From the NCBI RefSeq assembly GCF_020023385.1, contig NZ_JAIQCL010000002.1, forward strand, positions 310,001 to 374,000: 64,000 nucleotides of DNA, given 5' to 3'. Below the pieces are notes generated by a model that was given only the letters and a program-made list of their open reading frames with translations, was not told the DNA's origin and searched no databases. The position numbers were made by a program, and so were the translations under genes. Origin of the DNA: Planococcus circulans (GTDB lineage: Bacteria > Bacillota > Bacilli > Bacillales_A > Planococcaceae). Positions 26,291 through 35,730 of this stretch are shown here, piece after piece; position 1 is the stretch's first letter, and every line of letters begins with the position of its first letter.

Positions 26291-27763
26291 TCATGTCCCG
26301 CAAAACGTCTGGTAAGGGCCGCTTGTCGGCTCGGGTGGTTCAGCGTATGCCTCTTGTTCTGGAGAGTGGGCATATGGGTCGGCGAGAACCGCAAGCAACC
26401 GGTGCAGCACGCTGTAATCACCCTGGAATTCAGCTGCTGCCAAAGCTTCCTCTACCCGATGGTTGCGGGGGATGAGTGCCGGATTGCTGCGGCGCATCAA
26501 TTGATGGCTCTCTTCCGGCGATTCTTCCTGGCGATCCAGCCGTGCTTGCCAGGAGCGGTGCCATTCCTTAAATTCCTGTGCATCGAACAGTTCGCCGCCC
26601 TGGAGCTTATCGAATGTCAAAGCACGAAATGTGTTGGTGTAATCGGCATCGTGTGCGTGCATCAGATTGAGCAGCTCTTCCACCAGCGTAGAGTCTTCAG
26701 CTTCTTCATTGAAGAGCCCGAGTTTTCCACGCATGCCCGCAAGCCAGTGGCTCTGGAATTGCTCAATGTAATTGGTGAGTTCGTCTTGTGCCATGCTGAC
26801 GGCTTCTTCCGGAGTCTCGTGCAGCAAAGGCAACAAACTTTCTGCAAAACGGGCCAGGTTCCATCCGGCAATCATCGGTTGGTTGCCGTAAGCATAGCGT
26901 CCCTGAGCATCAATTGAACTGAAGACCGTCTTCGGATCAAAGCTGTCCATGAATGCGCAAGGCCCGTAGTCTATCGTTTCGCCGCTTATGGCCATATTGT
27001 CGGTATTCATGACCCCGTGAATAAATCCAGCCAGCTGCCATTTGGCAAGCAATGAGGCCTGTCGCTTGATGACTTCCTGAAACAGTGCCAGATAAGGAGT
27101 TGAATTGTTCTGGACATGGGGGAAATGGCGTTCCAATGCGTAGTCAGCCAAGGCTTTCAACTCTTCTTTTGTACCAAATCGTGCAGCGTACTGGAACGTG
27201 CCGACGCGCAGGTGGCTGTCGGCGACGCGAGTCATGACAGCCCCCGGAAGCGCAGTTTCGCGGCGGACCGTCTCCCCTGTTTCGACAACGGCAAGGCTGC
27301 GGGTAGTCGGGATGCCGAGACCATGCATCGCTTCACTGATCAGGTATTCGCGGAGCATGGGACGAAGCGCTGCCCGGCCATCGCCGCCGCGGGAATAGGG
27401 CGTTCTCCCGGAACCCTTCAATTGGATATCCAAGCGCTTGCCATCAGGCGTCAGTTGTTCGCCCACCAATAAGGCCCGGCCGTCGCCCAGCATCGTGAAA
27501 TTGCCGAATTGATGTCCGGCGTAAGCCTGGGCAAGGGGTAAGCTGCCTTCTGGAACCTGGTTGCCGGCAAGAATAGCAACGCCGTCTTCTTCCGTCAATT
27601 CAGAAGGGTCCAGCCCGAGCGTTTCCGCCAATGCTTCATTTAATACAACCAGTTTAGGTGAACGCACCGGGTTGACCGTAATTTTGCTGTGGAAAATATC
27701 TGGCAGGCGTGAATAGCTGTTATCCAACTGCCAACCGGTATGGGTTAGTTCTTTTTTATGCAT
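26291..27763 (-). CDS. selO: SelO/YdiU family protein AMP transferase
   Basis: 490-residue pseudokinase-fold enzyme that transfers AMP to Ser/Thr/Tyr of target proteins, a redox-linked modification in studied members. Conserved blocks are [50 protein letters not shown] and [26 protein letters not shown], which carry the inverted ATP-binding residues. The bacterial enzymes are normally about 480-490 residues, so it is full length; the C-terminal selenocysteine of eukaryotes is absent, although a Cys lies four residues from the end (TFCGT). It is monocistronic. Confidence 0.93.
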   Translation of the reverse strand: MHKKELTHTGWQLDNSYSRLPDIFHSKITVNPVRSPKLVVLNEALAETLGLDPSELTEEDGVAILAGNQVPEGSLPLAQAYAGHQFGNFTMLGDGRALLVGEQLTPDGKRLDIQLKGSGRTPYSRGGDGRAALRPMLREYLISEAMHGLGIPTTRSLAVVETGETVRRETALPGAVMTRVADSHLRVGTFQYAARFGTKEELKALADYALERHFPHVQNNSTPYLALFQEVIKRQASLLAKWQLAGFIHGVMNTDNMAISGETIDYGPCAFMDSFDPKTVFSSIDAQGRYAYGNQPMIAGWNLARFAESLLPLLHETPEEAVSMAQDELTNYIEQFQSHWLAGMRGKLGLFNEEAEDSTLVEELLNLMHAHDADYTNTFRALTFDKLQGGELFDAQEFKEWHRSWQARLDRQEESPEESHQLMRRSNPALIPRNHRVEEALAAAEFQGDYSVLHRLLAVLADPYAHSPEQEAYAEPPEPTSGPYQTFCGT

Positions 27764-27907
27764 GATCGAATTCTCCTTTTTTCAGTAGGATGTACTCTTA
27801 TTATACCCTCTCTGTCGAGCAATCATGTCACAGCTGTTCGAGTGATTTGCCTATGATATAATCCAGTTAACAGAAAAGTAAGTATTCAAACGGGAGGAGG
27901 AAAAAAG

Positions 27908-28519
27908 ATGAGCAATCAAAAAGTTTTGTTCGTGCTTTTGGATGAGTATGCGGACTGGGAAGCGGCTTCCCTGGCTGCGGCGCTGAACGAAGAACCGGAA
28001 GGAGAAGGGCAAAGGTTCGATGTCAAGACCGTGTCGTTGACGAAGGATCCGGTCAAATCGATTGGCGGCTTTACGGTACTGCCCGATTATGGCGTGGATG
28101 ATGTACCTGATGAGTACGCTGGACTGATTCTGATTGGTGGAAATTCCTGGCGAAAAGAAGACAGCAAACGGATCATGGAACTTGTCGGAAAAGCCATCGA
28201 AAAAGAAGTTGTAGTCGGAGCGATTTGTGACGCGACGGTATTCCTCGGAAGAAATGGCCTGTTAAACGAAATCCCCCATACCAGCAACTACTTGGAAGAT
28301 CTGAAGGAAACAGCAGGTGATCAGTACAGCAACGAAGTCGGCTATCTTCACCAGCAAGCTGTCCGGAGTGGACAACTCATCACCGCCAACGGCTCGGCAT
28401 TTTTGGAATTTGGAAAACATGTATTGGAAGCGCTGAATGCCGCGCCGCAGGAAGAAATCGACGAGTGGTATGGCTTCTTCAAACAAGGCTATCACGAATA
28501 CATGAAAACCAAGCAATAG
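27908..28519 (+). CDS. DJ-1/PfpI family protein (YdeA-like)
   Basis: 203-residue class I glutamine-amidotransferase-like fold. The nucleophile Cys lies in VVGAICDATVFLG near residue 106, after GLILIGGNSWRKED. These proteins include deglycases, chaperones and putative proteases; the activity of this subfamily is not established. GGGAGGAGG lies about 9 nt before ATG 27908. Confidence 0.85.
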   Translation: MSNQKVLFVLLDEYADWEAASLAAALNEEPEGEGQRFDVKTVSLTKDPVKSIGGFTVLPDYGVDDVPDEYAGLILIGGNSWRKEDSKRIMELVGKAIEKEVVVGAICDATVFLGRNGLLNEIPHTSNYLEDLKETAGDQYSNEVGYLHQQAVRSGQLITANGSAFLEFGKHVLEALNAAPQEEIDEWYGFFKQGYHEYMKTKQ

Positions 28520-28523
28520 CCCT

Positions 28524-28586
28524 TTACTGAGCGAACCACCTTCCATTGTGAGACTGCATCCACAATCCAGGGTGGTTTGTTTTTGA
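28524..28586 (+). terminator. Probable intrinsic terminator
   Basis: GAACCACC/GGTGGTT stem with an inner ATTGTG/CACAAT segment, then TGTTTTTG, downstream of the DJ-1/PfpI gene. Confidence 0.7.
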
Positions 28587-28674
28587 TGGTGGCCAGGAAG
28601 AAACTTCGCTAAACTGGGAAGAGGGATAGACGGAATCGATTATTCTATGCAGATTAAAAGATTGGAATGATAAG

Positions 28675-29364
28675 ATGTTCAAAATCATGATTGTGGAAGA
28701 CGATTTGACGATCGCCGGCATACTGAAAGAAGAGCTGGAAAAATGGAATTATGAAGCTTTTTTGGTGGATGATTTCAGCCGAGTGCTGGAAGAATTCAAA
28801 GCCAAGGCACCGCAATTGATCTTATTGGATATCCAGCTGCCGTCTTTCAACGGCTATTACTGGTGCCAGGAAATCCGGAAAGTGTCGCAGGTGCCGATCA
28901 TTTTCATTTCTTCGCGCAATGAAAATATGGACATCGTCATGGCCATCCAAATGGGGGCGGACGATTTTATTTCCAAGCCTTTCGATTTGACGGTCGCGGT
29001 CGCCAAAACGCAGGCGCTCCTCAGACGGACCTACGATTTCAAGGAATCGGATAATTTCTTGAACTTTAACCAGACACTTCTGAAGCCAGGTGAATCAAAG
29101 TTGTTCGCCGGGGAGCAGGAAGTGGATTTGACCCGAACAGAACTGAAGATCATGGAGCTCTTGTTCCTGCAAAAAGGCGACTATGTGACTCGGGAAGAAA
29201 TCATGGTCAAGCTGTGGGAAGACGAGTCATTCATCGATGACAATACATTGGCCGTCAATATTGCGCGGCTGCGGAAAAAACTGGCGAAGGCAGGGCTTGT
29301 GGATTTTATCCTGACCAAAAAGAATATCGGCTATGCACTCAATAAGGAGGCGGCCCATGCATAA
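28675..29364 (+). CDS. BceR-type response regulator
   Basis: 229-residue OmpR-class regulator. The receiver domain spans residues 1-115: phospho-acceptor Asp in LILLDIQLP near 54, acidic pair EDD near 8-10, and FISSRNENMD and DDFISKPFD for the conserved Thr/Ser and Lys. A winged-helix DNA-binding domain follows (about 135-226). It overlaps the kinase gene by 8 nt. The kinase/ABC neighbours make this the regulator of a Bce-like antimicrobial-peptide detoxification module; it probably binds the palindrome at 30448-30471. Confidence 0.9.
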   Translation: MFKIMIVEDDLTIAGILKEELEKWNYEAFLVDDFSRVLEEFKAKAPQLILLDIQLPSFNGYYWCQEIRKVSQVPIIFISSRNENMDIVMAIQMGADDFISKPFDLTVAVAKTQALLRRTYDFKESDNFLNFNQTLLKPGESKLFAGEQEVDLTRTELKIMELLFLQKGDYVTREEIMVKLWEDESFIDDNTLAVNIARLRKKLAKAGLVDFILTKKNIGYALNKEAAHA

Positions 29365-30373
29365 AGGTTCAAGAGGCGCTTTGTATCAGAGCTTTCTGCT
29401 GTCGATCCGGCCACAGCTGTTTTTGTTCATCGGCATGAGCGTCATTTTTGGAGTAGTCTATGTCTTAGGAAGACTCCCGCTGACTTTGTTTGTCTACAGC
29501 CTGCAGGTGGCAGCATTTCTGCTGCTGATTTATTTGGTTGTCCATTACTTCACGTATGCCAAACGCTACAAGCTGATCCGCGATCTGGAGCTGGTGAATG
29601 CCTCACGCCTCGAAGAGATTCAAACAAGTTCCGGTTCCTTAGACCAGCTCTACATAGAAAAAATAGAGTCTTTGCTTGGACAGCTGCGGGAATCCGATAA
29701 TCTGCATGCAGAACGGCAGACCGACCAGCTGGATTATTTCACATTGTGGCTCCATCAGATCAAGACGCCGATTTCTGCCATCAGCCTCCTGACGCAAAGC
29801 TCGCGGGCAAAAGAAGCAAAGCAGATTTCACAGGAACTGGTGAGACTCGAAGATTATACGCATATGGCGCTCAATTACATCAAGCTGGAAGAACCCGGTG
29901 CGGCAATGGAATTATCCCTTGTCGATCTGGATGAAGTCGTTAAAAAAGCGATCAAGAAATATTCCATTCTGTTCATCTACAAAGGCATTCGGCTTGATTA
30001 CCAGCCACTCGAAATGAACGTGCTGTCCGATGGCCAATGGCTGCAGAATTTGCTGGAGCAGATTTTGTCGAATAGCTTGAAGTATACACCGGAAGGTTCA
30101 ATCTCCATTTACTGCGATCCGGACAGCGCAGAAACATTGATCATCGAAGACACGGGCTTGGGCATCCATTCAGAGGACCTTCCGAAGATCTTCAATAAAG
30201 GCTATTCCGGCATGAACGGCCGGCTTCATGAAAAATCGACAGGTCTCGGCCTGTTTCTCAGTAAAAAAATCTGCCAGCGCCTCGGACACCGGTTGGCGAT
30301 CGACTCAAAGCCTGGCAAAGGGACACGTGTCGCCATTGACATGTCGCGTGACGAATTGCAGTTGTTCGATTGA
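29357..30373 (+). CDS. BceS-type intramembrane-sensing histidine kinase
   Basis: 338-residue sensor. Two membrane helices near residues 17-58 are joined by a very short extracytoplasmic loop, the hallmark of kinases that sense through a Bce-type transporter. Dimerisation/phosphorylation motif: WLHQIKTPISAISLL (His near 131). ATPase motifs are ILSNSLKYT (N box), IEDTGLGI (G1) and STGLGLFLSK (G2). ATG 29357 has AAGGAGG 6 nt upstream and overlaps the response-regulator end. Confidence 0.9.
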   Translation: MHKGSRGALYQSFLLSIRPQLFLFIGMSVIFGVVYVLGRLPLTLFVYSLQVAAFLLLIYLVVHYFTYAKRYKLIRDLELVNASRLEEIQTSSGSLDQLYIEKIESLLGQLRESDNLHAERQTDQLDYFTLWLHQIKTPISAISLLTQSSRAKEAKQISQELVRLEDYTHMALNYIKLEEPGAAMELSLVDLDEVVKKAIKKYSILFIYKGIRLDYQPLEMNVLSDGQWLQNLLEQILSNSLKYTPEGSISIYCDPDSAETLIIEDTGLGIHSEDLPKIFNKGYSGMNGRLHEKSTGLGLFLSKKICQRLGHRLAIDSKPGKGTRVAIDMSRDELQLFD

Positions 30374-30447
30374 ATAGAGGACCTGATAGCGTCTGGCTAG
30401 AATGATTTCTCCACCACCTCTCGGATATAAAAGTGGCTTTTCCCAAG

Positions 30448-30471
30448 CAATCTTACGAAACCGTAAGATTG
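30448..30471. promoter_or_regulatory. Perfect palindrome before the Bce ABC genes (probable BceR operator)
   Basis: CAATCTTACG, 4 nt (AAAC), CGTAAGATTG: a perfect 10-bp inverted repeat. The inner TTACG-N4-CGTAA has the same geometry as the Bacillus BceR-type motif TNACA-N4-TGTAA. A further TGTAAGG half-site lies near 30480. It is 77 nt before the ABC gene start. Confidence 0.7.
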
Positions 30472-30547
30472 CCTTTCTGTTTGTAAGGATAGGTACAGGC
30501 AGCCGGTTCGATCCTGCCGTATGATTAAAAGCAAGGAGGGGTTGGCA

Positions 30548-31315
30548 ATGACCTTATTAGAAATCAGGAACTTGAAGAAAGTATATACAGCGAAATTTTC
30601 AAATCAGCAGACAGAAGCACTGACAACCGTCAATTTTTCAATAGAGGAAGGCGAGTTCGTTTCCATCATGGGGGAATCAGGGTCAGGCAAGACCACGCTG
30701 CTGAACATCATATCCACTTTGGACGATGCGACATCGGGAGAAGTTTTCCTGGATGGCAAACCGTTATCGAAAATCAAAGATAAGGAGATTTCCGCATTCC
30801 GCAGAAATACACTTGGCTTTGTCTTTCAGGATTTCAATCTTTTGGACAACTTTTCGATTCGCGACAATATCCTGCTGCCGCTGGTGCTGTCGAAAACGCC
30901 GGTTGCAGAGATGGAAGCACGGCTGCTGCTGATTGTGAAGAATCTTGGGATTGAAGCCCACATCGATAAATTCCCTTATGAAGTATCGGGTGGGCAGAAG
31001 CAGCGGGTCGCTGTGGCGCGCGCCTTGATCACTCAGCCGAAAATCATTTTGGCCGATGAACCGACGGGAGCGCTCGATTCAAAAGCTTCACAGAACCTGA
31101 TGGAAATCCTGACAGGCATCAACGAAAGCGGACAAACCATTTTAATGGTGACACATAGTGCCCGTGCGGCAAGTTTTTCCAACCGCATTCTGTTTATCCG
31201 CGATGGAGCGGTTTACCATGAGATTTACCGGGGCGATGCACCTGCTGATCAGTTCATGGATCGCATTTCGAAGTCCTTGAAGGTCTTGTCCAGTCGGGGT
31301 GAGCAGGATGAATAA
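30548..31315 (+). CDS. BceA-type ABC transporter ATPase
   Basis: 255-residue nucleotide-binding protein of a MacB/Bce-like peptide-resistance transporter. Walker A GESGSGKTTLL near residue 40, Q-loop VFQDFNLL, signature VSGGQKQRVAVARAL, Walker B IILADEPTGALD and the switch His in MVTHSARAA. ATG 30548 has AAGGAGG 8 nt upstream. It overlaps the permease gene by 8 nt. It works with the BceB-like permease and signals to the BceS-like kinase. Confidence 0.92.
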   Translation: MTLLEIRNLKKVYTAKFSNQQTEALTTVNFSIEEGEFVSIMGESGSGKTTLLNIISTLDDATSGEVFLDGKPLSKIKDKEISAFRRNTLGFVFQDFNLLDNFSIRDNILLPLVLSKTPVAEMEARLLLIVKNLGIEAHIDKFPYEVSGGQKQRVAVARALITQPKIILADEPTGALDSKASQNLMEILTGINESGQTILMVTHSARAASFSNRILFIRDGAVYHEIYRGDAPADQFMDRISKSLKVLSSRGEQDE

Positions 31316-33287
31316 CCGTTTTTTCTCTTCGTTGGCGCTACGCAATATCAAATCGAACAAACAATTATACATTCCGTATCTATTGTCTTCGAGCACCATC
31401 ATCATGATGTTTTACTTGATGGCTTCACTCTTGACCAATGAATTCGTCCAGGATCGTTCAAGTTCCTTATCTCCGCTGTTTATGCTCGGTACGGTGGTGA
31501 TCGGAATCTTTTCAGTTATCTTCATTCTGTATACAAACAGTTTCCTGATCAAACGCAGAAAAAAAGAAATCGGCCTGTACGGCATTTTAGGGCTGGAAAA
31601 AAAGCATATAGCGAAACTTCTGTTTTTTGAAACGCTCTTTACAAGTTTTTTGAGTATTGCAGCAGGGCTGGTTGGTGGACTGATCTTCGGAAGGCTGTTC
31701 TTCATGCTGCTGAATTATTTGGTCAGGTTGCCTGTGGACATCGCGTATTCGACGTCAGGCTTGATCGTTTTGGCGACAACGGGGTTATTCCTGCTGATTT
31801 TCGGCATGACGTTTCTTTATAATGTCAGCCAATTCACTTTTGCCAATCCGATCAAATTGCTGAAAGGCAAGCAGGAAGGTGAAAAGGAACCGAAAGGCTC
31901 AATCATCCTGTTTATCTTGTCACTTGGTTTTTTGGCCTGGGGCTATGGGATTTCCGTGACGATTCCGGATCCGCTTGAAGCCATGACGAAGTTTTTTCTG
32001 GCAGTGCTGCTGGTCATCATCGGTACCTACCTATTCTTCATCTCCGGATCGATTTTCATCCTGAAATCCTTAAAGCGGAACCAGCAGGTTTACTACCGTC
32101 CCGGCGCTTTCATCTCCATCTCGGGAATGCTGTACCGCATGAAGCAGAATGCCGTAGGGCTTGCAAATATCTGTATCCTGGCGACCATGGTCATCATTTC
32201 GGTTTCAACGACGGTGACGATTTTTGTTGGGTCAGAAGAAGCTCTGGAGAACCGCTACCCTTATGAAAATAATATGACCCTTTTTGGTAAAGTCGACGAT
32301 ATTGATGAAATGAATGCACGTTTTTTTGAGCTTCAGGATGAGATTAGGAAAATAGAGAAATCAATGAATTTGGAAACGACGGAAATCAAGAGCTACCGTT
32401 ATGAAGCTTTATTTGGTGCTTTAAACGGAAGCGAAATGATTCTTGATGAAAAACTGTCTGAACCGGATGAAGTCATTCAATTGAATATACTGCCGCTGGA
32501 GGATTTCAATCAGATGACCGGCAACTCCTATTCTTTGGCCGATGATCAGGCATTGTATTACCATTCGGGAGCTTATGAGGAAAGGGAGCTGACGATTGGT
32601 GACAAGACGTACCGGCTTGCTGAAATCGAAAATGAATTTAGTGAGGACATGGATTTAAGCGAATCGATGGCCATTGTAGTACCGGATATCTCACACCTTG
32701 CGGATATCCATGCAAACTTTACAGAGCAGTTCCCGGAAAGAAGCTACTTGACTATTGATGCAGTACTCGGCTGGAATACCAAAGGCACGGAAGATCAGAA
32801 AAAAGTGTTCGCAGAACAGTTAAATGAAGAATATGGCCTTAAGAGTGGCAGCCAAAACCTTTATGAATCCCGTCTGCTCCAACGTGAGGAATGGTATGGC
32901 ATGAACGGTGGTTTCCTGTTCCTAGGAATCTTTCTGGGTTTCTTGTTTACCATCGGCACTGTACTGATCACGTATTTCAAACAGGTTTCTGAAGGATTTG
33001 ACGACCGGGAAAAATTCCAGATTATGCAAAAGGTCGGACTGGACAAGGAAATGATCCAGGATTCCACACGTTCCCAGATTGTCTGGATGTTCTTCTTGCC
33101 GATTGGCATCGCCACAATCCATGTCATTTTCGCTTATCCGATTGTCCAAAAGCTGCTGCTGATTTTCGGCGTGACAAACGAAGTCACGTGGCTGTTGTCA
33201 TTCGTCGGCGTGGTCGTCGCATTTGCGGCCATTTACTGGTTAATTTATCGTCTTACCTCACGTGTCTATTACAGCATCGTTAAATGA
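31308..33287 (+). CDS. BceB-type FtsX-family permease
   Basis: 659-residue permease with ten predicted membrane helices and the large extracellular domain (about residues 305-535) between helices 7 and 8 that recognises peptide-lipid targets in Bce systems. FFSSLALRNIKSNKQLYIPYLLSS is the typical start, and the C-terminal FtsX segment (about 540-655) is present. Likely confers resistance to cell-wall antibiotics such as bacitracin or lantibiotics; the specific peptide cannot be told. ATG 31308 lies within the end of the ATPase gene. Confidence 0.9.
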   Translation: MNNRFFSSLALRNIKSNKQLYIPYLLSSSTIIMMFYLMASLLTNEFVQDRSSSLSPLFMLGTVVIGIFSVIFILYTNSFLIKRRKKEIGLYGILGLEKKHIAKLLFFETLFTSFLSIAAGLVGGLIFGRLFFMLLNYLVRLPVDIAYSTSGLIVLATTGLFLLIFGMTFLYNVSQFTFANPIKLLKGKQEGEKEPKGSIILFILSLGFLAWGYGISVTIPDPLEAMTKFFLAVLLVIIGTYLFFISGSIFILKSLKRNQQVYYRPGAFISISGMLYRMKQNAVGLANICILATMVIISVSTTVTIFVGSEEALENRYPYENNMTLFGKVDDIDEMNARFFELQDEIRKIEKSMNLETTEIKSYRYEALFGALNGSEMILDEKLSEPDEVIQLNILPLEDFNQMTGNSYSLADDQALYYHSGAYEERELTIGDKTYRLAEIENEFSEDMDLSESMAIVVPDISHLADIHANFTEQFPERSYLTIDAVLGWNTKGTEDQKKVFAEQLNEEYGLKSGSQNLYESRLLQREEWYGMNGGFLFLGIFLGFLFTIGTVLITYFKQVSEGFDDREKFQIMQKVGLDKEMIQDSTRSQIVWMFFLPIGIATIHVIFAYPIVQKLLLIFGVTNEVTWLLSFVGVVVAFAAIYWLIYRLTSRVYYSIVK

Positions 33288-33301
33288 ATAAAAGATACGT
33301 A

Positions 33302-33343
33302 GCCGTCAGGACAGACATTCAGTCGCCGGACGGCTTTTACCTA
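33302..33343 (+). terminator. Probable intrinsic terminator after the Bce ABC genes
   Basis: AGCCGTC/GACGGCT stem with an inner CAGGACAGACATTCAGTCG loop, then TTTTACC. The T tract is modest. Confidence 0.55.
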
Positions 33344-33484
33344 TCAGCCAAAAGACTGAACTTCTGTTGCTGCCAAGCAGATGCGTCTCCTTTTGCCTGG
33401 CTATCGGTTACGATGATAGTAATGGAGACGTCAGGCTTGCCGACGCCTTCTGATGGGTAAAGAGATAGTCAAGGAGGAATTTAT

Positions 33485-34606
33485 ATGACCCTTACAACAC
33501 AAAATATATTTGAACCGTTCACATTCACATCTGGCCTGACTTTGAAAAATCGGGTTTTGATGGCCCCGATGACGACTTCGTCTTCAGATCCGAATGGCGA
33601 TGTTACAGAGGATGAATTGACTTATTACAAGCGACGTGCCGAAAGCGGACTGGGTGCTGTCATTACAGCCTGTGCACATGTCGAACCGCTTGGTGTCGGA
33701 TTTTCTGATCCTTTAGGTGCTGACAGCGATGAACGGATCGGCAGCCTGACCCGTTTGGCTGCATCCATTCAAGAAGGCGGCGCCAAAGCGATTCTGCAGC
33801 TCTACCATGCAGGCCGCATGTCGAATGAAGAGCTGCTGAAAGGCGAGCAGCCGGTTGCACCGAGCGCTGTGCCGGCACCGCGCCCCAATGCAGCAATTCC
33901 ACGTGAAATGACGGAAGAAGAAATCGAAGCAACGATTGCGGCATTCGGAGAAGCGACAAGACGTGCGATCGAGGCCGGTTTTGATGGCATCGAAATCCAT
34001 GGTGCCAATACCTATTTGATCCAGCAATTCTTCTCGCCGCATTCCAATGTCCGCACTGATAAATGGGGAGGCGATGTCACCGCGCGCATGGCGTTTCCGC
34101 TTGCGGTCATTCGATCAATCCAGGAAGCGGTTGCTGAACATGCCGATAAACCATTTGTGGTCGGCTACCGCATCAGCCCGGAAGAACGCGAAGAGCCAGG
34201 GATCACGATGGATGATACATTAGAGTTCCTGAACGCCATCGCTGACCAGGGCATCGACTATATCCATGCATCCGTCGGCAGATTTTTTGGAGGATCGATC
34301 CGCGAAGAAGACAACCGGTCACGCGTGGAAATGATTCAGCAGCATATCGGCAATCGTGTGCCGGTCATTGGAGTCGGCGGTCTGCAGACGCTGAAGCAAG
34401 TGAAGGAAGCATTGGAAATCACACCGCTGGTATCGCTTGGCCATGCTTTGATCATGGATCCGGATTGGCTGGCGAAAGTTAAACAGAGCCGGGACGAAGA
34501 AATCTTCCAGGCGATCCACTTGAGCAAAAAAGAACAGTTGGATATTCCAGAGAACTTGTGGAATATGGTGACCAATGCACCGGGCTGGTTCCGAGTAGAG
34601 GAATAA
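33485..34606 (+). CDS. Old yellow enzyme family NAD(P)H:flavin oxidoreductase (YqiG-like)
   Basis: 373-residue FMN-dependent TIM-barrel ene-reductase. LKNRVLMAPMTTSSSDPNG at the start, the substrate pair region in FDGIEIHGANTYLIQQFFSPHSNVRTDKWGG cut here to IEIHGAN and FFSPHSN (His/Asn), and the FMN-phosphate loop VPVIGVGGLQT near 295 are seen. Members reduce activated C=C bonds or nitro groups; the natural substrate is unknown. AAGGAGG lies about 8 nt before ATG 33485. A GTCTCC/GGAGAC hairpin sits in its leader (33387-33432). Confidence 0.9.
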   Translation: MTLTTQNIFEPFTFTSGLTLKNRVLMAPMTTSSSDPNGDVTEDELTYYKRRAESGLGAVITACAHVEPLGVGFSDPLGADSDERIGSLTRLAASIQEGGAKAILQLYHAGRMSNEELLKGEQPVAPSAVPAPRPNAAIPREMTEEEIEATIAAFGEATRRAIEAGFDGIEIHGANTYLIQQFFSPHSNVRTDKWGGDVTARMAFPLAVIRSIQEAVAEHADKPFVVGYRISPEEREEPGITMDDTLEFLNAIADQGIDYIHASVGRFFGGSIREEDNRSRVEMIQQHIGNRVPVIGVGGLQTLKQVKEALEITPLVSLGHALIMDPDWLAKVKQSRDEEIFQAIHLSKKEQLDIPENLWNMVTNAPGWFRVEE

Positions 34607-34630
34607 TGCTGCAATGGGTAGAACTTTTTC

Positions 34631-34682
34631 AAAAAAAAAAACAGCGCCACCTGAAGTAATTTCAGGTGACGCTGTTTTTTAT
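34631..34682. terminator. Bidirectional intrinsic terminator
   Basis: AAAACAGCGCCACCTGAA/TTCAGGTGACGCTGTTTT with long flanking A and T runs, between the convergent OYE (+) and EamA (-) genes. Confidence 0.95.
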
Positions 34683-35590
34683 AAGGACGATTCTGCAGTT
34701 TTTCCGGAAAGTACACGATGTTTTCTGCCTAGAACATTGACGATCATAACCCCGGCGATGGCGATGACACCGCCAATGAGCGACAAGGGAGTCGGCAGTT
34801 CATGCAGCCACATCCAGGCAACGACAATTGCCACAGCCGGCTCCAGGTAAATCAGGCTCGAGACAGAGCTGGCGTTGGCGAGCGACAAGGCGGTTGCCCA
34901 TGTCACATAGGCAATTGCGGCCGGAAATACGCCAACATACAGTGTCGCCAGATGGGCTTCCAAGGTCGCAGACTGCATCGCGCTGAACAGACCAGGAGAA
35001 AAGAGGAGGAACGGCAAAGTACCGGCCCATGTAAAGTAGGCGGTCAGTTCGATTGCAGAGTAATGCGTCAACAGCGGCTTTTGGAAAACAAAGAAAAGAG
35101 CTGAAGCAAATGCAGCGACCAACACCAGCAAAGCCCCGTTTGTCAGTGTCAGCGAAGCGCCAGCCGATCCGAAGGCGATAAAGAGAATGCCGATAAAACC
35201 GATGCCAAGACCCATCCAGCCAAGGCTGCTCAAGCGTTCCTTCAAGAAAAATGCAGCGATCAACGCTGTAAAGATCGGACCGGAACCGACGAGCATACCG
35301 GCTGTACCAGCAGAAATGGTCTCCATTCCAAAGGTGACGAAGATATGGTAGACACTGATGCCGATCCACCCCAGTATCAGGATCCGGAGAATGTCGCCTT
35401 TACGGGGCATGCGGAATTTCGTTCCCGGCCATAGTGCATATATGAGGAACAGAGCCGAAGCAATCAGGAAGCGGACCAGTACGTTTTGTCCCGCATCATA
35501 GCCGCCCTGCAGCCCGACCCGAATGGCTGCGAAGGAAGACCCCCATATTAAAACAGAAAATAACGCGAGTGAAAAAGCTTTTGCGTTCAA
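34679..35590 (-). CDS. DMT-family (EamA) transporter
   Basis: 303-residue ten-helix drug/metabolite transporter with two EamA repeats (about residues 5-135 and 145-290). LFSVLIWGSSFAAIRVGL is the classic first helix and YLEPAVAIVVAWMWLHE the last-repeat signature. Substrate unknown; family members export amino acids or metabolites. TTG 35590 is preferred (GGAGGAG 6 nt upstream); an in-frame ATG further up has no good site. It ends at the terminator shared with the OYE gene. Confidence 0.88.
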   Translation of the reverse strand: MNAKAFSLALFSVLIWGSSFAAIRVGLQGGYDAGQNVLVRFLIASALFLIYALWPGTKFRMPRKGDILRILILGWIGISVYHIFVTFGMETISAGTAGMLVGSGPIFTALIAAFFLKERLSSLGWMGLGIGFIGILFIAFGSAGASLTLTNGALLVLVAAFASALFFVFQKPLLTHYSAIELTAYFTWAGTLPFLLFSPGLFSAMQSATLEAHLATLYVGVFPAAIAYVTWATALSLANASSVSSLIYLEPAVAIVVAWMWLHELPTPLSLIGGVIAIAGVMIVNVLGRKHRVLSGKTAESSL

Positions 35591-35730
35591 GTGATCTCCT
35601 CCATTAACCATTGAGCGAAACAATGGCTATCCTATCCATGCTAATAAAACAGACAGGAATTAGTATATTCTTTTTTGGAGGAAATGTCTCTCAGAAGAAG
35701 CGCTATTTCGCTGGAACCCGGGCCGATGTT

